From: Nonomuraea jiangxiensis
Lineage (GTDB): Bacteria > Actinomycetota > Actinomycetes > Streptosporangiales > Streptosporangiaceae
Assembly (NCBI RefSeq): GCF_900099965.1
Contig: NZ_FNDJ01000055.1
Coordinates: 1-40,648, forward strand
Direction of reading: 5' to 3'
Length of the DNA: 40,648 nucleotides
Shown here: one piece after another, positions 14,894 to 25,000 of the stretch
Position numbering within the stretch: position 1 is the stretch's first letter
Layout of the letters: each line of letters starts with the position of its first letter
Notes under the pieces: model-generated
What the model saw: only the letters and a program-made list of their open reading frames with translations
What the model was told of the DNA's origin: nothing
Databases searched by the model: none
Translations under genes and position numbers: made by a program

Positions 14894-15466
14894 GTGACCG
14901 TCGCCACCGAGTGCACCTGCGAAGTTCGCGGAGATCTGCGGCTCGACCCGTGCCCTAGGCACGAGGAACTCACGTACCGGACCTGGCTCGCCGAACGCGC
15001 CCCCCGGCTCGCCGCAGCGGAGGAGGCCGGGGACCCCTATGTGGAGCGGCTCCGCGACGACTGTCCCGCCGCCGAAGACATCCCCGAGTTCGCGCCCTTC
15101 CGCGAGGAGCTGTCGCCGCGCGCCCGGCAGCTGTTCGACAACGCCTGGCAGCTCGGCCTCTTCGAACCGGGGCCGGGCCAGTGGGAGCTCGCGCTCATGG
15201 TCCGCGACGACTGGAAGCCACTGGTCCAGGCCTACGAACGGCAGGTTCTCCGCATGGAGCTGGCCGATGCCTTCGGCGCCGAGGTGTACCCGTTCTCCTA
15301 CGACGAGCGCCGTCCCTACGACCGCAGGGTGGAGGACGCCCGCACGCCGCAGCAGCTGCTCGCGGAGGCGGACCGGCTCGGCGAGTTCATCAGGCAGGCC
15401 CGGCAGCTCGAAGGAATGCTGCGCGACCACGCCACCGGCGGTTCGATCAAGGCCGACGAGATCTGA
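14894..15466 (+). CDS. Hypothetical protein, 190 aa, with N-terminal Cys/His cluster
   Basis: I do not recognise this gene. C7, C9, C20 and H23 form a CxC-x10-CxxH cluster that could bind zinc. The rest is charged and mostly helical, rich in Arg, Glu and Ala, with no membrane segment or signal peptide. The C-terminal half (about 150-180) looks like a coiled helix (LLAEADRLGEFIRQARQLEG). The GTG start at 14894 has AAAGGA seven bases ahead. It lies 39 bases before the first DUF574 methyltransferase gene and may share its transcript. Codon use is like that of its neighbours, so it is very probably real. Confidence 0.78.
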   Translation: MTVATECTCEVRGDLRLDPCPRHEELTYRTWLAERAPRLAAAEEAGDPYVERLRDDCPAAEDIPEFAPFREELSPRARQLFDNAWQLGLFEPGPGQWELALMVRDDWKPLVQAYERQVLRMELADAFGAEVYPFSYDERRPYDRRVEDARTPQQLLAEADRLGEFIRQARQLEGMLRDHATGGSIKADEI

Positions 15467-15505
15467 CCGTGACGGTTACGGTCGCGCGCCAGGGGCGTTA
15501 ACGTC

Positions 15506-16303
15506 ATGACCATGGATCACGATGTGAAGCCCCCCAGTGGTGTCGACCCGAACGTTCCGAGCATCGCTCGCGTCTATGACTACTGGTTGGGCGGAAAGGA
15601 CAACTTCGCGGCCGATCGGGAGATGGGTGACCGGGTCAAGGCCGTCGTGCCCGAGATGCCGTTGATGGCCTATCACAACCGGTTGTTCCTGGGCCGCGTG
15701 GTGCGGTTCCTGGCCGGTGAAGCCGGCATCGGGCGCTTCCTGGACCTGGGAGCGGGTCTGCCGACGATGGAGAACGTCCACGAGGTGGCCCAGAAGGCGC
15801 GTCCGGAGGCCGAGGTCGTCTATGTCGACAATGACCCGGTGGCACTCGCGCACGCGCGGGCGCTGCTGGCCACGACCGGCAACACGCACGTGGTGGGAGG
15901 CGACCTCTACCATCCGGAGCCGATTCTGGCGGAGGTGGACGCGCTGGTGGGCCTCGATCGGCCCGTCGCGGTGATGATGCTGGCGATGCTGCACTTCATG
16001 CCGGACGAGGACGCCCATCGCACCGTCCGTACGGTGATGGACGCGATGCCGTCGGGGTCGTACCTGGTTATCAGCCACATCGGCGACACCCCGCAGCTCC
16101 GGGAGGCGGCGCGCTTCTACAGCGCCTCGGGGACCGGCGCGGTGCTGCGCTCGCCGGAGCGGATCGCCGAGTTCCTGGACGGGCTCGAACTCGTGCCTCC
16201 CGGCGTGGTGCCGCTGACGGACTGGCGTCCGGACGAGTCGGTTCCGGCGCTGGATCGCATGGCGGGGCTGGCGGCGATCTGCGGGGTGGGGCGAAAGCTC
16301 TGA
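15506..16303 (+). CDS. DUF574-type SAM-dependent methyltransferase (copy 1)
   Basis: 265 aa. The N-terminal VYDYWLGGKDNFAADRE signature is diagnostic for the DUF574 (Methyltransf_19) family, which is abundant and highly duplicated in filamentous actinomycetes. The SAM motif FLDLGAGLPTMENVHE is followed by VVYVDNDPVAL, where the acidic residues would bind the SAM ribose. Substrates in this family are largely unknown. Two nearby starts are possible (15506 or 15512, MTMDHD). It is related to the gene at 16715 but clearly diverged from it. Confidence 0.93.
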   Translation: MTMDHDVKPPSGVDPNVPSIARVYDYWLGGKDNFAADREMGDRVKAVVPEMPLMAYHNRLFLGRVVRFLAGEAGIGRFLDLGAGLPTMENVHEVAQKARPEAEVVYVDNDPVALAHARALLATTGNTHVVGGDLYHPEPILAEVDALVGLDRPVAVMMLAMLHFMPDEDAHRTVRTVMDAMPSGSYLVISHIGDTPQLREAARFYSASGTGAVLRSPERIAEFLDGLELVPPGVVPLTDWRPDESVPALDRMAGLAAICGVGRKL

Positions 16304-16344
16304 CGCGCCGGAGCCCTGGCCCCCGCCGACGTCCTGCCCCGCCC

Positions 16345-16412
16345 GACCGGCCGACCGACCGCCCGACCGCCCGACCGCCCGACCGCCCGACCGACCGCCC
16401 GACCGCCCGACC
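16345..16412. repeat. GACCGCCC short tandem repeat tract
   Basis: The 8-base unit GACCGCCC recurs about six times, mixed with shortened GACC units, 42 bases after the stop of the first methyltransferase gene. It is a slippage-prone microsatellite-like tract. Confidence 0.85.
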
Positions 16413-16571
16413 TCCGGCCCGCCTCTGCCGTCGGGCCGCCTCCGACGGGCGGGCCGAGGCGGTGGCAGCGGGATGGCCGCCTCAAAGGGAGTCAGGGCCT
16501 GACAGCCGCGACTTGCGATGGGAAACAGCGGCAGTTGGTCACGAATCGACATAGATCACCGCTTGTCGCTA

Positions 16572-16587
16572 CCCTGCCGAGGCAGGG
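16572..16587. other. Perfect inverted repeat CCCTGCC-GA-GGCAGGG
   Basis: Seven-base arms with a two-base centre, about 130 bases before the second methyltransferase gene. There is no following T-run. As DNA it could be an operator; a two-base loop is too tight for a terminator hairpin. Confidence 0.4.
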
Positions 16588-16714
16588 CACGTCGCTCGTA
16601 TCCGGTTCGTCCGCGCCTACGGCCGTACGGGGAGGACGCCGCCCCAACGGCTGCCGCGCCATGACGGCCGGCGGGACAGACGACGGACGAAGGACGGCGG
16701 GCACGAGGTGAGTC

Positions 16715-17515
16715 GTGGCTGAGGCATCGCAGCGGGAGTTCAAACCCGACGTCGCGCACAACGCGCGCGTGTGGAACTACTGGCTGGGCGGAAAGGACAA
16801 CTTCCCGGCCGACCGCGAGGTGGGTGATCAGGTCCGCGACATGTTCCCCTCCATCGTGGACGTGGCCCGGGCCGACCGGGAGTTCCTGGGACGTGCCGTG
16901 CACCATCTGGCCGGCGAGGCCGGCATGTGGCAGTTCCTCGACATCGGGACCGGCCTGCCCACCGCGGAGAACACCCACCAGGTCGCCCAGCGGGTCAATC
17001 CCCGGGCGCGGATCGTCTACGTGGACAACGACCCCCTGGTGCTCGTACACGCGCGTGCCCTGCTCACCGGCACCAAGGAAGGCGTGACCGAGTACATCGA
17101 CGCCGACCTGCACGATCCGGACACCATCCTGCGGGAAGCCGAGCGGACGCTGGACTTCTCCCAGCCGGTGGTGCTCATGCTGCTCGGCGTCGTGAACTTC
17201 ATCCAGGACACCGGCGAGGCGCGGCGGATCGTGAAACGCCTGCTGGAGGCGCTGCCGTCGGGCAGCCACCTGGCGCTCACCCATCCCACGATGGACATCG
17301 GCGGCGGGTCCAACGCCAAGGCGCTGGAGTTCTACAACGCCCACGCCACCCCGCAGATCGTCATGCGCGGCAAGGACGTGCTGATGAGCTTCTTCGACGG
17401 GCTGGAGCTGCTCGAACCCGGTCTCACGTCGTGCTCGCTGTGGCGGGCCGAGGAGTCGCCGTTCGGCCCTCCCGAGCCGGTGGCACAGTACGGCGTGGTC
17501 GCCCGCAAGCCCTGA
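16715..17515 (+). CDS. DUF574-type SAM-dependent methyltransferase (copy 2)
   Basis: 266 aa, the second member of the family within 1.2 kb. It has VWNYWLGGKDNFPADRE, the SAM motif FLDIGTGLPTAENTHQ and IVYVDNDPLVLVHAR. The C-terminal half differs strongly from copy 1 (for example LLGVVNFIQDTGEARR against LAMLHFMPDEDAHR), so this is an old duplication or independent acquisition. The GTG start at 16715 follows GAGGTGAGTC, giving a ribosome site. The substrate is unknown. Confidence 0.93.
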   Translation: MAEASQREFKPDVAHNARVWNYWLGGKDNFPADREVGDQVRDMFPSIVDVARADREFLGRAVHHLAGEAGMWQFLDIGTGLPTAENTHQVAQRVNPRARIVYVDNDPLVLVHARALLTGTKEGVTEYIDADLHDPDTILREAERTLDFSQPVVLMLLGVVNFIQDTGEARRIVKRLLEALPSGSHLALTHPTMDIGGGSNAKALEFYNAHATPQIVMRGKDVLMSFFDGLELLEPGLTSCSLWRAEESPFGPPEPVAQYGVVARKP

Positions 17516-17554
17516 CCGACCCGTGGCCCCGATACCCCCCTACCTCGACCTATC

Positions 17555-17584
17555 TTGACAGGCAAGTCGCTGCTTGCGTATCGT
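17555..17584 (+). promoter_or_regulatory. Promoter of the ArsR-VOC operon
   Basis: A perfect -35 TTGACA (17555-17560) and TATCGT (17579-17584) are 18 bases apart. Transcription would start at about 17591-17593, on or next to the GTG of the ArsR gene, so the mRNA is probably leaderless. This agrees with the absence of a ribosome site. Confidence 0.65.
17562..17577. promoter_or_regulatory. Candidate ArsR operator inside its own promoter
   Basis: GCAAG (17562-17566), six bases, CTTGC (17573-17577). The dyad fills the space between the -35 and -10, where binding of a dimeric ArsR repressor would block polymerase. Confidence 0.5.
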
Positions 17585-17592
17585 TCTCGCTC

Positions 17593-17922
17593 GTGGGAGA
17601 TGTCTTCAAGGCCCTGGCCGACCGCACGCGGCGGATCATTCTCGACGAGCTGACCGATCGGAACGGCCAGACGCTCTTCGAGATCTGTGCCCGCCTGACG
17701 AGCAAGCACCAGCTCGGTTCGTCGCGGCAGGCGGTCTCTCAGCACCTTGACGTTCTGGAGGCCGCCGGCCTGGTCGAGACCAGGCGCGAAGGCCGGTACA
17801 AGTTCCACTACATCAACACCAGCCCGCTCGAACCGATCATCGAGCGGTGGCTCAAGAAGCCCGAGCAGGACGCCGGCCGCCCGGAGAGCGGCGCCGACGC
17901 GGACGGAAGGGGACCGATATGA
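17593..17922 (+). CDS. ArsR-family winged-helix regulator
   Basis: 109 aa: VFKALADRTRRIILDEL is the usual N-terminus, and the recognition helix region SRQAVSQHLDVLEAAGLVE is followed by the wing RREGRYKFHYIN. No CxC metal site is present, so it is not a classical metal sensor; it resembles the ArsR group linked to VOC or SRPBCC proteins. The GTG at 17593 is chosen because the promoter places the mRNA 5' end there. Its stop overlaps the next gene's ATG (ATGA), so the two are coupled. It probably represses its own operon through the dyad at 17562-17577. Confidence 0.88.
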   Translation: MGDVFKALADRTRRIILDELTDRNGQTLFEICARLTSKHQLGSSRQAVSQHLDVLEAAGLVETRREGRYKFHYINTSPLEPIIERWLKKPEQDAGRPESGADADGRGPI

Positions 17923-18308
17923 GAATCAACATGACGAGTGTGCTCGTCGACGACCAGGAGAAGGCGCTGCGCTTCTACACAGACGTGCTGGGCTTCGTGA
18001 AGAAGCACGACGTCCCGGTGGGCGAGCACCGGTGGCTGACCGTGGTGTCCCCGCAGGACCCGGACGGCACCGAGCTGCTGCTCGAACCCGGCGTCCACCC
18101 GGCGGTGCCGCCGTTCAAGGAGGCGCTGGTCGCCGACGGCATCCCGTTCACCTCATTCGCCGTCGACGACATCAAGTCCGAGTACGAGCGGCTGTGCGGC
18201 CTCGGCGTGCGCTTCACCCAGGAGCCCGCCGACATGGGTCAGGTGACCACGGCCGTGCTCGACGACACCTGCGGCAACCTCATCCAGATCGCCCAGCACG
18301 CCGGCTGA
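17919..18308 (+). CDS. VOC-family (glyoxalase/bleomycin-resistance fold) protein
   Basis: 129 aa. It starts MRINMTSVLVDDQEKALRFY, with the first beta-alpha-beta unit ending TDVLGF, and ends in the typical metal-site strand CGNLIQIAQ. Candidate ligands are H-W in EHRWLTV, E71 in GTELLLEPG and the final Q/N. Members act as dioxygenases, glyoxalases, isomerases or drug-binding proteins. It is coupled to the ArsR gene by an ATGA overlap. Its stop lies nine bases from the end of the giant convergent gene. Confidence 0.9.
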   Translation: MRINMTSVLVDDQEKALRFYTDVLGFVKKHDVPVGEHRWLTVVSPQDPDGTELLLEPGVHPAVPPFKEALVADGIPFTSFAVDDIKSEYERLCGLGVRFTQEPADMGQVTTAVLDDTCGNLIQIAQHAG

Positions 18309-18317
18309 CCCGACCGG

Positions 18318-19049
18318 TCACAGGGCCCGGTAGCTGATGACGAGACCGACGTTGAGCAGGGCGGCGGGGTCGCCGTCGGCCACCAGGGTCAGCGGGCCGG
18401 CCCGCAGTCCCGGGGTGCGCAGCGGTCTGCCGTCCTCCAGCGGCAGCTGCTGGTCGCCGTCGAGCAGGAGGCGGACCTCCTCGTCGCCGTCCAGCGCGTA
18501 CTTCGCGTAAAGGCCGGCGATCTGGCTGCCGGTGATCCTCGGGAGCGTCTCCGACGTGATCGGCAGGACGAGCCCGCCCTCCTCTCCCGCGAGGAACGCC
18601 GCCCATTCGCCCGGGAACTCGGCGGCGACGTCGATGAACCGGGACGTCTGGTACGGCACCCGCATCCCCCTGACCGCGTTGGCGAACACCGCGCCGCCCT
18701 GCTCGGCGACGTACTTGACGACGATGCTCACGTCGGCCAGGTCGTCGGTGGGCAGGTCGGCGGTCTCCAGCCGCCAGGTGGACACCGCGCCCGTGCCCTC
18801 GAACGGAAGATACCTGTCGTCGTCGTAACGCAGCTCGAACAGGCCGTTGTTGTCGCGGCCCTCCTCCAGGCCGGACAGCGCGATCTGCTGGCCGGCGCGC
18901 CAGTCGAACCGTACGGACCCGGGCGGCTCGCCCTTGCCGTCCATCAGGTAACGCACGGCCTTGAGGTCGGGGGACAGGACCGTCTTGTGGCCGAGCTGGG
19001 TGAGCGTGGCGTTGATCTCCAGCGGCCCGTCCGCGCCCTCGAAGAGCAC
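18318..19049 (-). other. Domain: TcB-binding C-terminus
   Basis: Residues about 4110-4352, with DDRYLPFEGTGAVSTWRLE at about 4184-4202, the conserved C-terminal TcA signature. About 150 residues follow it, more than in most TcA proteins, rich in acidic and strand-forming residues. Confidence 0.7.
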
Positions 19050-22000
19050 CGACACGGTCTTGATCCTGCGCCGGTAGTGGCCGGGGAAGTCACGGTCGAA
19101 CAGCGCCTCGGTGAGGGAGAGCTCGCAGCGTCCCTCGGTCCTGAGCTTGAGCAGCGCCACCGGGTCGAGCTCCAGCAGCGACACCCGCTTGACGATCTCC
19201 AGCCCGCGGCCGTCGCCCTCCAGGTACGCCTTCGCGAGCCGGTCCAGGTCGAGGCCCAGGCTCTCGCCCGCCATCAGCCCCGCCCGCCTGCTGTCCCAGT
19301 ACGCCGGCTGGACGAAGGTGTCGGTGACCCCGCGCTCGTACTGGTAGGCGCGCTCGGCGGCCCGGGCGGTCTCGTGGGCCAGGTTGTAGGTCTGGAAGTA
19401 CAGTGCGCCGAGCCGCCCGGCCATCCACCGATACAGCTCGGCGTTGGTGAACTTGCCGGTGAGGAAGGTCGTGACGGCCTCGGCGTTGGCGATCTCCCTG
19501 TCGGTGATCTCCAGCTCGCGTCGGGCGATCGCGAGCCCCTGCTCGGCCTCGGCCACCTGATGGCCGAGCTGGACGATGTCGGCCTGGGCGAGCACGAGCT
19601 GGTGGCGCCAGTCGCCTTCCTGGCGTTGCTGCTCCGCGCGTATGCCGAACAGCTCGCCCATCATGCCGAACCCCTCGCCCATCGACTCGGAGATCTCGGC
19701 GCCCTTGTCGAGGCTCTCGCCGACGTTCACGCCGCCGTACTCGGTGCCCATGATGAACGGGCCGATGGACACCTGCGGCAGCGAGAACGCGATCGCCGCG
19801 CCGAGCCGGAGCCCGGCGGCGGCGAAGTGCGCGTTCACGGCATCCGTCATCATGCCGATCTGGGCCTGCTGGAACGAGGTGAGCCCGGTGGCGATGAGCT
19901 GCTCGTAGTAGGTGGCGCGCTCGTTGGCGCTTTCCAGGGCGGCCCGCGTCTCCTGGAGGCTCTCCGTGGCGGCCGTGACCTGCGCCTCCTTGATCGCGCG
20001 GGTCATGAGCTGGATCTCGCTCTCCTGCCGGGCCCGCACCAGCGAGAGCTCCTCGCTGTCGCGCCGCTCCAGCACGCCGGTCAGGTCGTTGCCGAACTGC
20101 CGTACCTTGTCGGCCAGCTCCTGCGCCTTGCGGAGGGTGTAGGCGAACCGGTGGTGCGGAACCGCCGCGCCCACGCCGGTGGCGGACGCGCCGGGCGCCA
20201 GGCCCGCGGCCGCCCCCGTGACCAGCGCCATCACGTCGGCCGGCGGCTCGAACAATGGCAGCGGCCGGCTGACGCCCATGATGTCGAGCGAGGCCCTGAT
20301 CTTGCGCAGGCGGTCCTCGACCCGCGTCCAGTAGTCGCCGAGCACGGTGTTGCCCGGGACGAAGAAGTACGGGTGCGCGACGCCGCCGTGCACGGCGCCC
20401 ATCCCGTCGAGCATGCGGCCGCCCGCGGTGATCCTCGCGACGGCCGGATTCTGCCTGCCGGCGTGGCTCAGCTCGCTGAAGGTGCTGGTGGGCGGCAGCG
20501 TACGGGTGCCGATGCCGTCCGGGCGCCGCCCGAGCAGGTCGTAGGCGAGGATGTAGAGCATCCGCGCCGCGTCGACGCTCTCCATCGTGTACTGGCGGAA
20601 GAGCAGGTCGCCCCAGTCGAGCAGGTTGTCGACGTAGGCCATCACCACCGCCCGCCGGTAGGCCGTGGGCCGCAGCCCGGCGATCGCGTGCGGGTCGAAC
20701 GGGTCGTCCCGGTACGCCTTCAGCAGCGCGCCGTGGTCGCCCATCAGGTCGTACTGCCGGCGCAGCCGGGCGAGCATGGCGACCTTCTCGCGCAGCGCGG
20801 CGCTTCCCGGCAGGTCCGCCAGGTCGTCGTCGATCGGCTTCAGCAGGCCCGGCGGCACCAGGGGCGTGGCCAGGTTGTCGAGCAGCGTGATCTCGTCCGC
20901 TTCTAGGGGACGGGCCTGCTCGAACGCCGGGGCCAGGCCCAACACGTCGTCGAGGACGTCTCTGAGCGCGTCCCCGAGCGCGTCCGGCACGCCCTCGGAG
21001 CCGAGCGCGTCGAGGTCGGCCCGGCACCCGGCGACCAGCGCGCGCACGTCGACCGCGAGGAACGGCAGGAACCGCCAGTACCTGTCCTGCTCCGAGGGGT
21101 CGAAGACGTACTCGTACCAGCGCCTGGCGTCCTCGAAGCGCTGGGCGTCGTTGAGCGCCTGGGCGATGAGCATGGGCGCGTGGAAGAAGATCTCCCAGTA
21201 GTAGCGGCCGTTGGCGCTCTGGAAGTCCAGGTGCGAGCTGGTGGGCACGCCGGCGACCTCGGCCCGCACCTGGATCGTGGTGGGCCCGGTGACGGCCTGG
21301 CTGAAGGCGGGCAGCTCGTCGGTCTCCTGCGTCTGCGGGGCGAGCAGCGCGGGCACGCCGCCGACGAGCAGCCGCCGGTTGAGCTCGTACGCGGTGCTCG
21401 ACGTGAGCCTGATGATCTCGTGGGGGTGCGCCGCGAACTCGTACGGGCGCTCGATGGCCGCGGCCTTGGAGTAGGCGGCGTAGTCGGCGCCGAAGAACAG
21501 GAACAGGTGCCCGGCGGTGTCCATCGCGCCGGTGAAGCCCGCGGGGAAGCCCGGCGGCAGCCCGTGCCAGTTGCCCTCGACGGAGCGGAAGGACTCGGGG
21601 GTCAGGGCGTCGAGCTCCTGCGTGGCTTCGAGGATGGCGTACTTGCCGTCGCCGAGGACGTAGTGGCGGTCGTCGCGCCGGAAGACGGCCTGGACGGGGT
21701 GCTGCAGCGGCTTGGGGTAGTCCTTGTCGATGAAGGGGGGTACGGGGCCGTTCGTGGGGATCGTGTAGCGGACGTACTCCAGGCCGCTGACGAGATAGAG
21801 GTGGTCGCCGGATCGGTAGGCCGCGTCGACCACGCCGTTAGTGGTGAGGTTCGTGGGCATTTTGCCGAGGTGGCGGGTCTGCTGGTCGCCCGAGACGCTG
21901 CTCTGGCTGTGCTGGACGTAGACGCCGCCCGTGTTGTCGAAGTAGTACTGGGTCTCGCCGTAGGAGAACGCCGCGCCCATCTCCGGCCACCGCGGCAGCC

Positions 22001-25000
22001 TGTCCTCGTTGGTCGCCAGCGGCTTGGGATAGCCCTTGTCGGGCCGCCGGCCGTCGGAGTAGGACCAGTACTGCGCGCCCGCGAAGGCGAACAGGGTGCC
22101 CTGGCGGAGCACGACCGACGTGATTCCGGCGTTCTCCGGCGGCTCCCACCGGTCGACGCCGTCACCTGACGACTTGTTCGAGGACGGGCTCCGGACATGG
22201 CGGAGCTTCCCCGAGAAGAAGTACTCGGTGCCGTCGGGCGCGCTGAACGCGGCGTCCAGCCGCTCCCACCGCGGGAAGTCGTCGTCGTTGGTGGCGAGGA
22301 GCCGGGGGTAGCCGGGTTCGAGCACGCCGAAGGGCTTGTTGCGGAAGCAGTAGTACTGGGTGCCGGAGAACACGTAGGTGAGCCGGCCTCTGACCAGCAC
22401 GGCGTTCACCCGGCCGGTCTCGGCCAGCGAGTTGTGGATCCAGCCCCACTGGTTGGCGGTCACGGTGTCGGTGCCGCGCGGCGGGCCCGTGGTCACCTCG
22501 CGGAAGCGCTGCGTGCTGTTGTCGAAGTAGTAGGCGGTGCTCTCCGACAGCTCGAAGCCGGCGTTGATCTGCGGCAGGACGGGCAGGTGGTGGGCCTCGT
22601 CGGCCAGGTCGAGCAACCGCGGGTCGTCGCCGGAGCCGACCGCGATCGGCCGGCACAGGAAGCTGCCGCCCTTGTGGTCGACGCTGAACCAGGGGCCGTC
22701 GGGGGAGGCGGCCGGGCTGTTGAAGCGGACCATGCTCGCCTCGTCCACCGACTCGGCGAAGATCTTCGACAGCTCGATGAGCTTCGCCGGTTCTGCTTCC
22801 GCGTCCACGGGCACCGCGTACAGCTCGGGGGTGAGCGCGTACGCCGTGGACACGGTGGCCGTCGTGTTCTCCGGCGCGGGGAGGTCGTACGAGCACGTCA
22901 CGACGATCGAGTCGTGCCGGCCCTGGACGCCGTCGCCCGGCAGCGTGGCCGACGCCTGGACCGACAGCCGTACGTTGCCGATCGGCCCGTCCTCCAGCGG
23001 GCCCGCGGGCAGTTGCTGGGCGGGGACCCACTCGCTGGTGAGGTTCTGGAAGGAGTAGAGGATGCGTACCCGCTGCTTGGCGGACTCGCTCTGGCCGGCG
23101 CCGGCCTGGTCGGGGGCGACCTCACCGGCGGTCGTGGTCTTCGGCGGCACGGTCTCCGGCGGCACGGTCTCCACCACGGTCCAGAAGACGAAGACGCGGC
23201 CGAAGGCGTGCACCGGGTCGACACGGTCGGCGTCGATCTGGACGTCCACCTTGACCCACGGCTCCCAGGTGGCGGAGAGCTTGTCGCCGTCGCGGAACTC
23301 GGCGCCGCGGAGGTAGTGGCGGCGCGGTTCCGTCCTGGTACGGCCGAACAGCACCAGCCGCCGGGTGCCCGGCTCGGCGCCGTCCTCGGTGTAGACGTAG
23401 GCGCCGGCGATGGCGAGCCTGGACACCTCGGTGTACTCGTCGAGGTACCTCTTGTAGGCCCGCTGCACGGACTCCTCGGTGATCTCGCCCTGGAGCAGGT
23501 CGTTCTCCAGCTCGCGGAAGGCCGGGGTCTTGGTGTCGCGCAGCTCGGGCCTGAGGTAGTTCTCCGGGTAGAGGAAGACCTTCCGGTTGGCCTCCCAGAT
23601 CCGGTAGTCCTTCAGCCACGACCACCAGGTCTTGATCCGGTCGCGGGTCTCCCGGTCGGCGGTGACCTCCTCCAGGTCGAGCAGGTAGCGGTGGAGGTAG
23701 AGCTGCGTGGCGGCGATGGCCTCGCGCACCGGCGAGGTGCTGCCCTCCGCGCCCATCTCCACGTCGATCAGCAGGCGCTCGTACAGCGCGCGCACGTCGG
23801 CGAGGTCCGGGTGCAGATGGAGTACGGCCGGTACGAGCGCGTCGCGTTTGAGCACGTTGAGCTCACCCTGGACGATCTTCGAGACGGCCGGCCACGCCTC
23901 GGGGCCGTGCTTGCGCTCCAGCATCAGGGCCAGCCCGTCACCCGGGTCCTGCCTGCTCCACGCCTGGGTGTAGATCCGCGAGGGGCCCGCGCCGAACGTG
24001 GCGCTCAGCGCGAACAGCCGGACCAGCCTGAGGACGAACTCGATCTCGAACCGTTCCTCCTCGGCCGGGAACTCGGTGATCAGGCCGGCGTTCCGCTTGA
24101 CCCAGCGCAGCTCCTCCACGTCCCAAGAGAACAGCTCGGCCAGCCGCTCGTACGGCTCCGCGGCACCCTCGCCGAGCAGCTCGACCAGGCCGGGGCGCAT
24201 GCGGGCCAGCTCGGCGAAGCAGGCGATGGTGTGGACGTCGGTGAGCCGGTAGTCGGCCGCGTCGGACCACCTGTGCCGGAACGTCTGCGGGAAGGTGCGG
24301 TCGAGCGCGTCGTAGCGGCCCGAGTAGCGCACGTACAGCTCGCCCTTGGCCAGGTAGGTGCGGCCCCGCAGGACGAACGCGCCGTCGATGCCCAACCCGA
24401 AGTCCTCGGGCAGGTCACCCCAGTCGTGCTTGATCGTCCGCGGGTAACCCTCCTCGACCAGGTCGGGCACGCCCGGGCGGTAGCGGACGTACTGGTCGCC
24501 GCGGAAGGCGTACAGCTCGCCGCCCGGGGCGACGAACGCCGCGTCGATCGTGTCGCTCCCGGCGAACTCGTTGCGGATTCTGCCCCACAGGTCGGCCAGC
24601 GGGCGTACCGTCCCGTCGCTCAGGAAGGTCGTGCCCTTGAACAGGTAGAGGTCGCCGTCGAGGGTGCGGAAGGCCGCGTCCAGCCCGTACGCGAAGTCCG
24701 CCGGCAGCGCCGGGACGTCCAGCTCGTCGGGCAGCGACGCGGCGATCGAGCGCGGGTAGCCCTCGTCGACCTGGCCGTAGTCCGCGCCGGAGTAGCGCAC
24801 GTACTGGTCGCCGGAGAACAGGTAGGTGTGCCCGCCGGCGACGAACGCGGCGTCGACCTTCTCCCTGTCCACGATCGCGTTGCGGACCCGGCCGAGCGAG
24901 GCGAGGTCGTACGCGGCCGCCCGCCCGCGCGAGACGACGTGCAGGACACCGCCGACGACCAGGTAGGCGGTGCGGCCGTTGGCCACCGCCGCGTCCACCA

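Larger units (their letters stand above)
16304..16714. other. Gene-free stretch between the two DUF574 genes
   Basis: Holds a tract of 8-base repeats (16345-16412), a short perfect hairpin at 16572-16587 and no credible coding frame. The open frames here on the minus strand are artefacts of the repeat. Confidence 0.7.

Noticed and set aside
16117..16552. Minus-strand genes of 122 and 358 aa between and across the methyltransferase genes
   Set aside because: Their unusual Arg/Gly repeats come from the GACCGCCC tract, and the longer one is the shadow of the first methyltransferase.
18987..20906. A 639-aa plus-strand frame and a 645-aa minus-strand frame inside the TcA pore region
   Set aside because: Both overlap the clearly homologous TcA pore-forming helices and have low-complexity Arg/Pro/Gly-rich translations.
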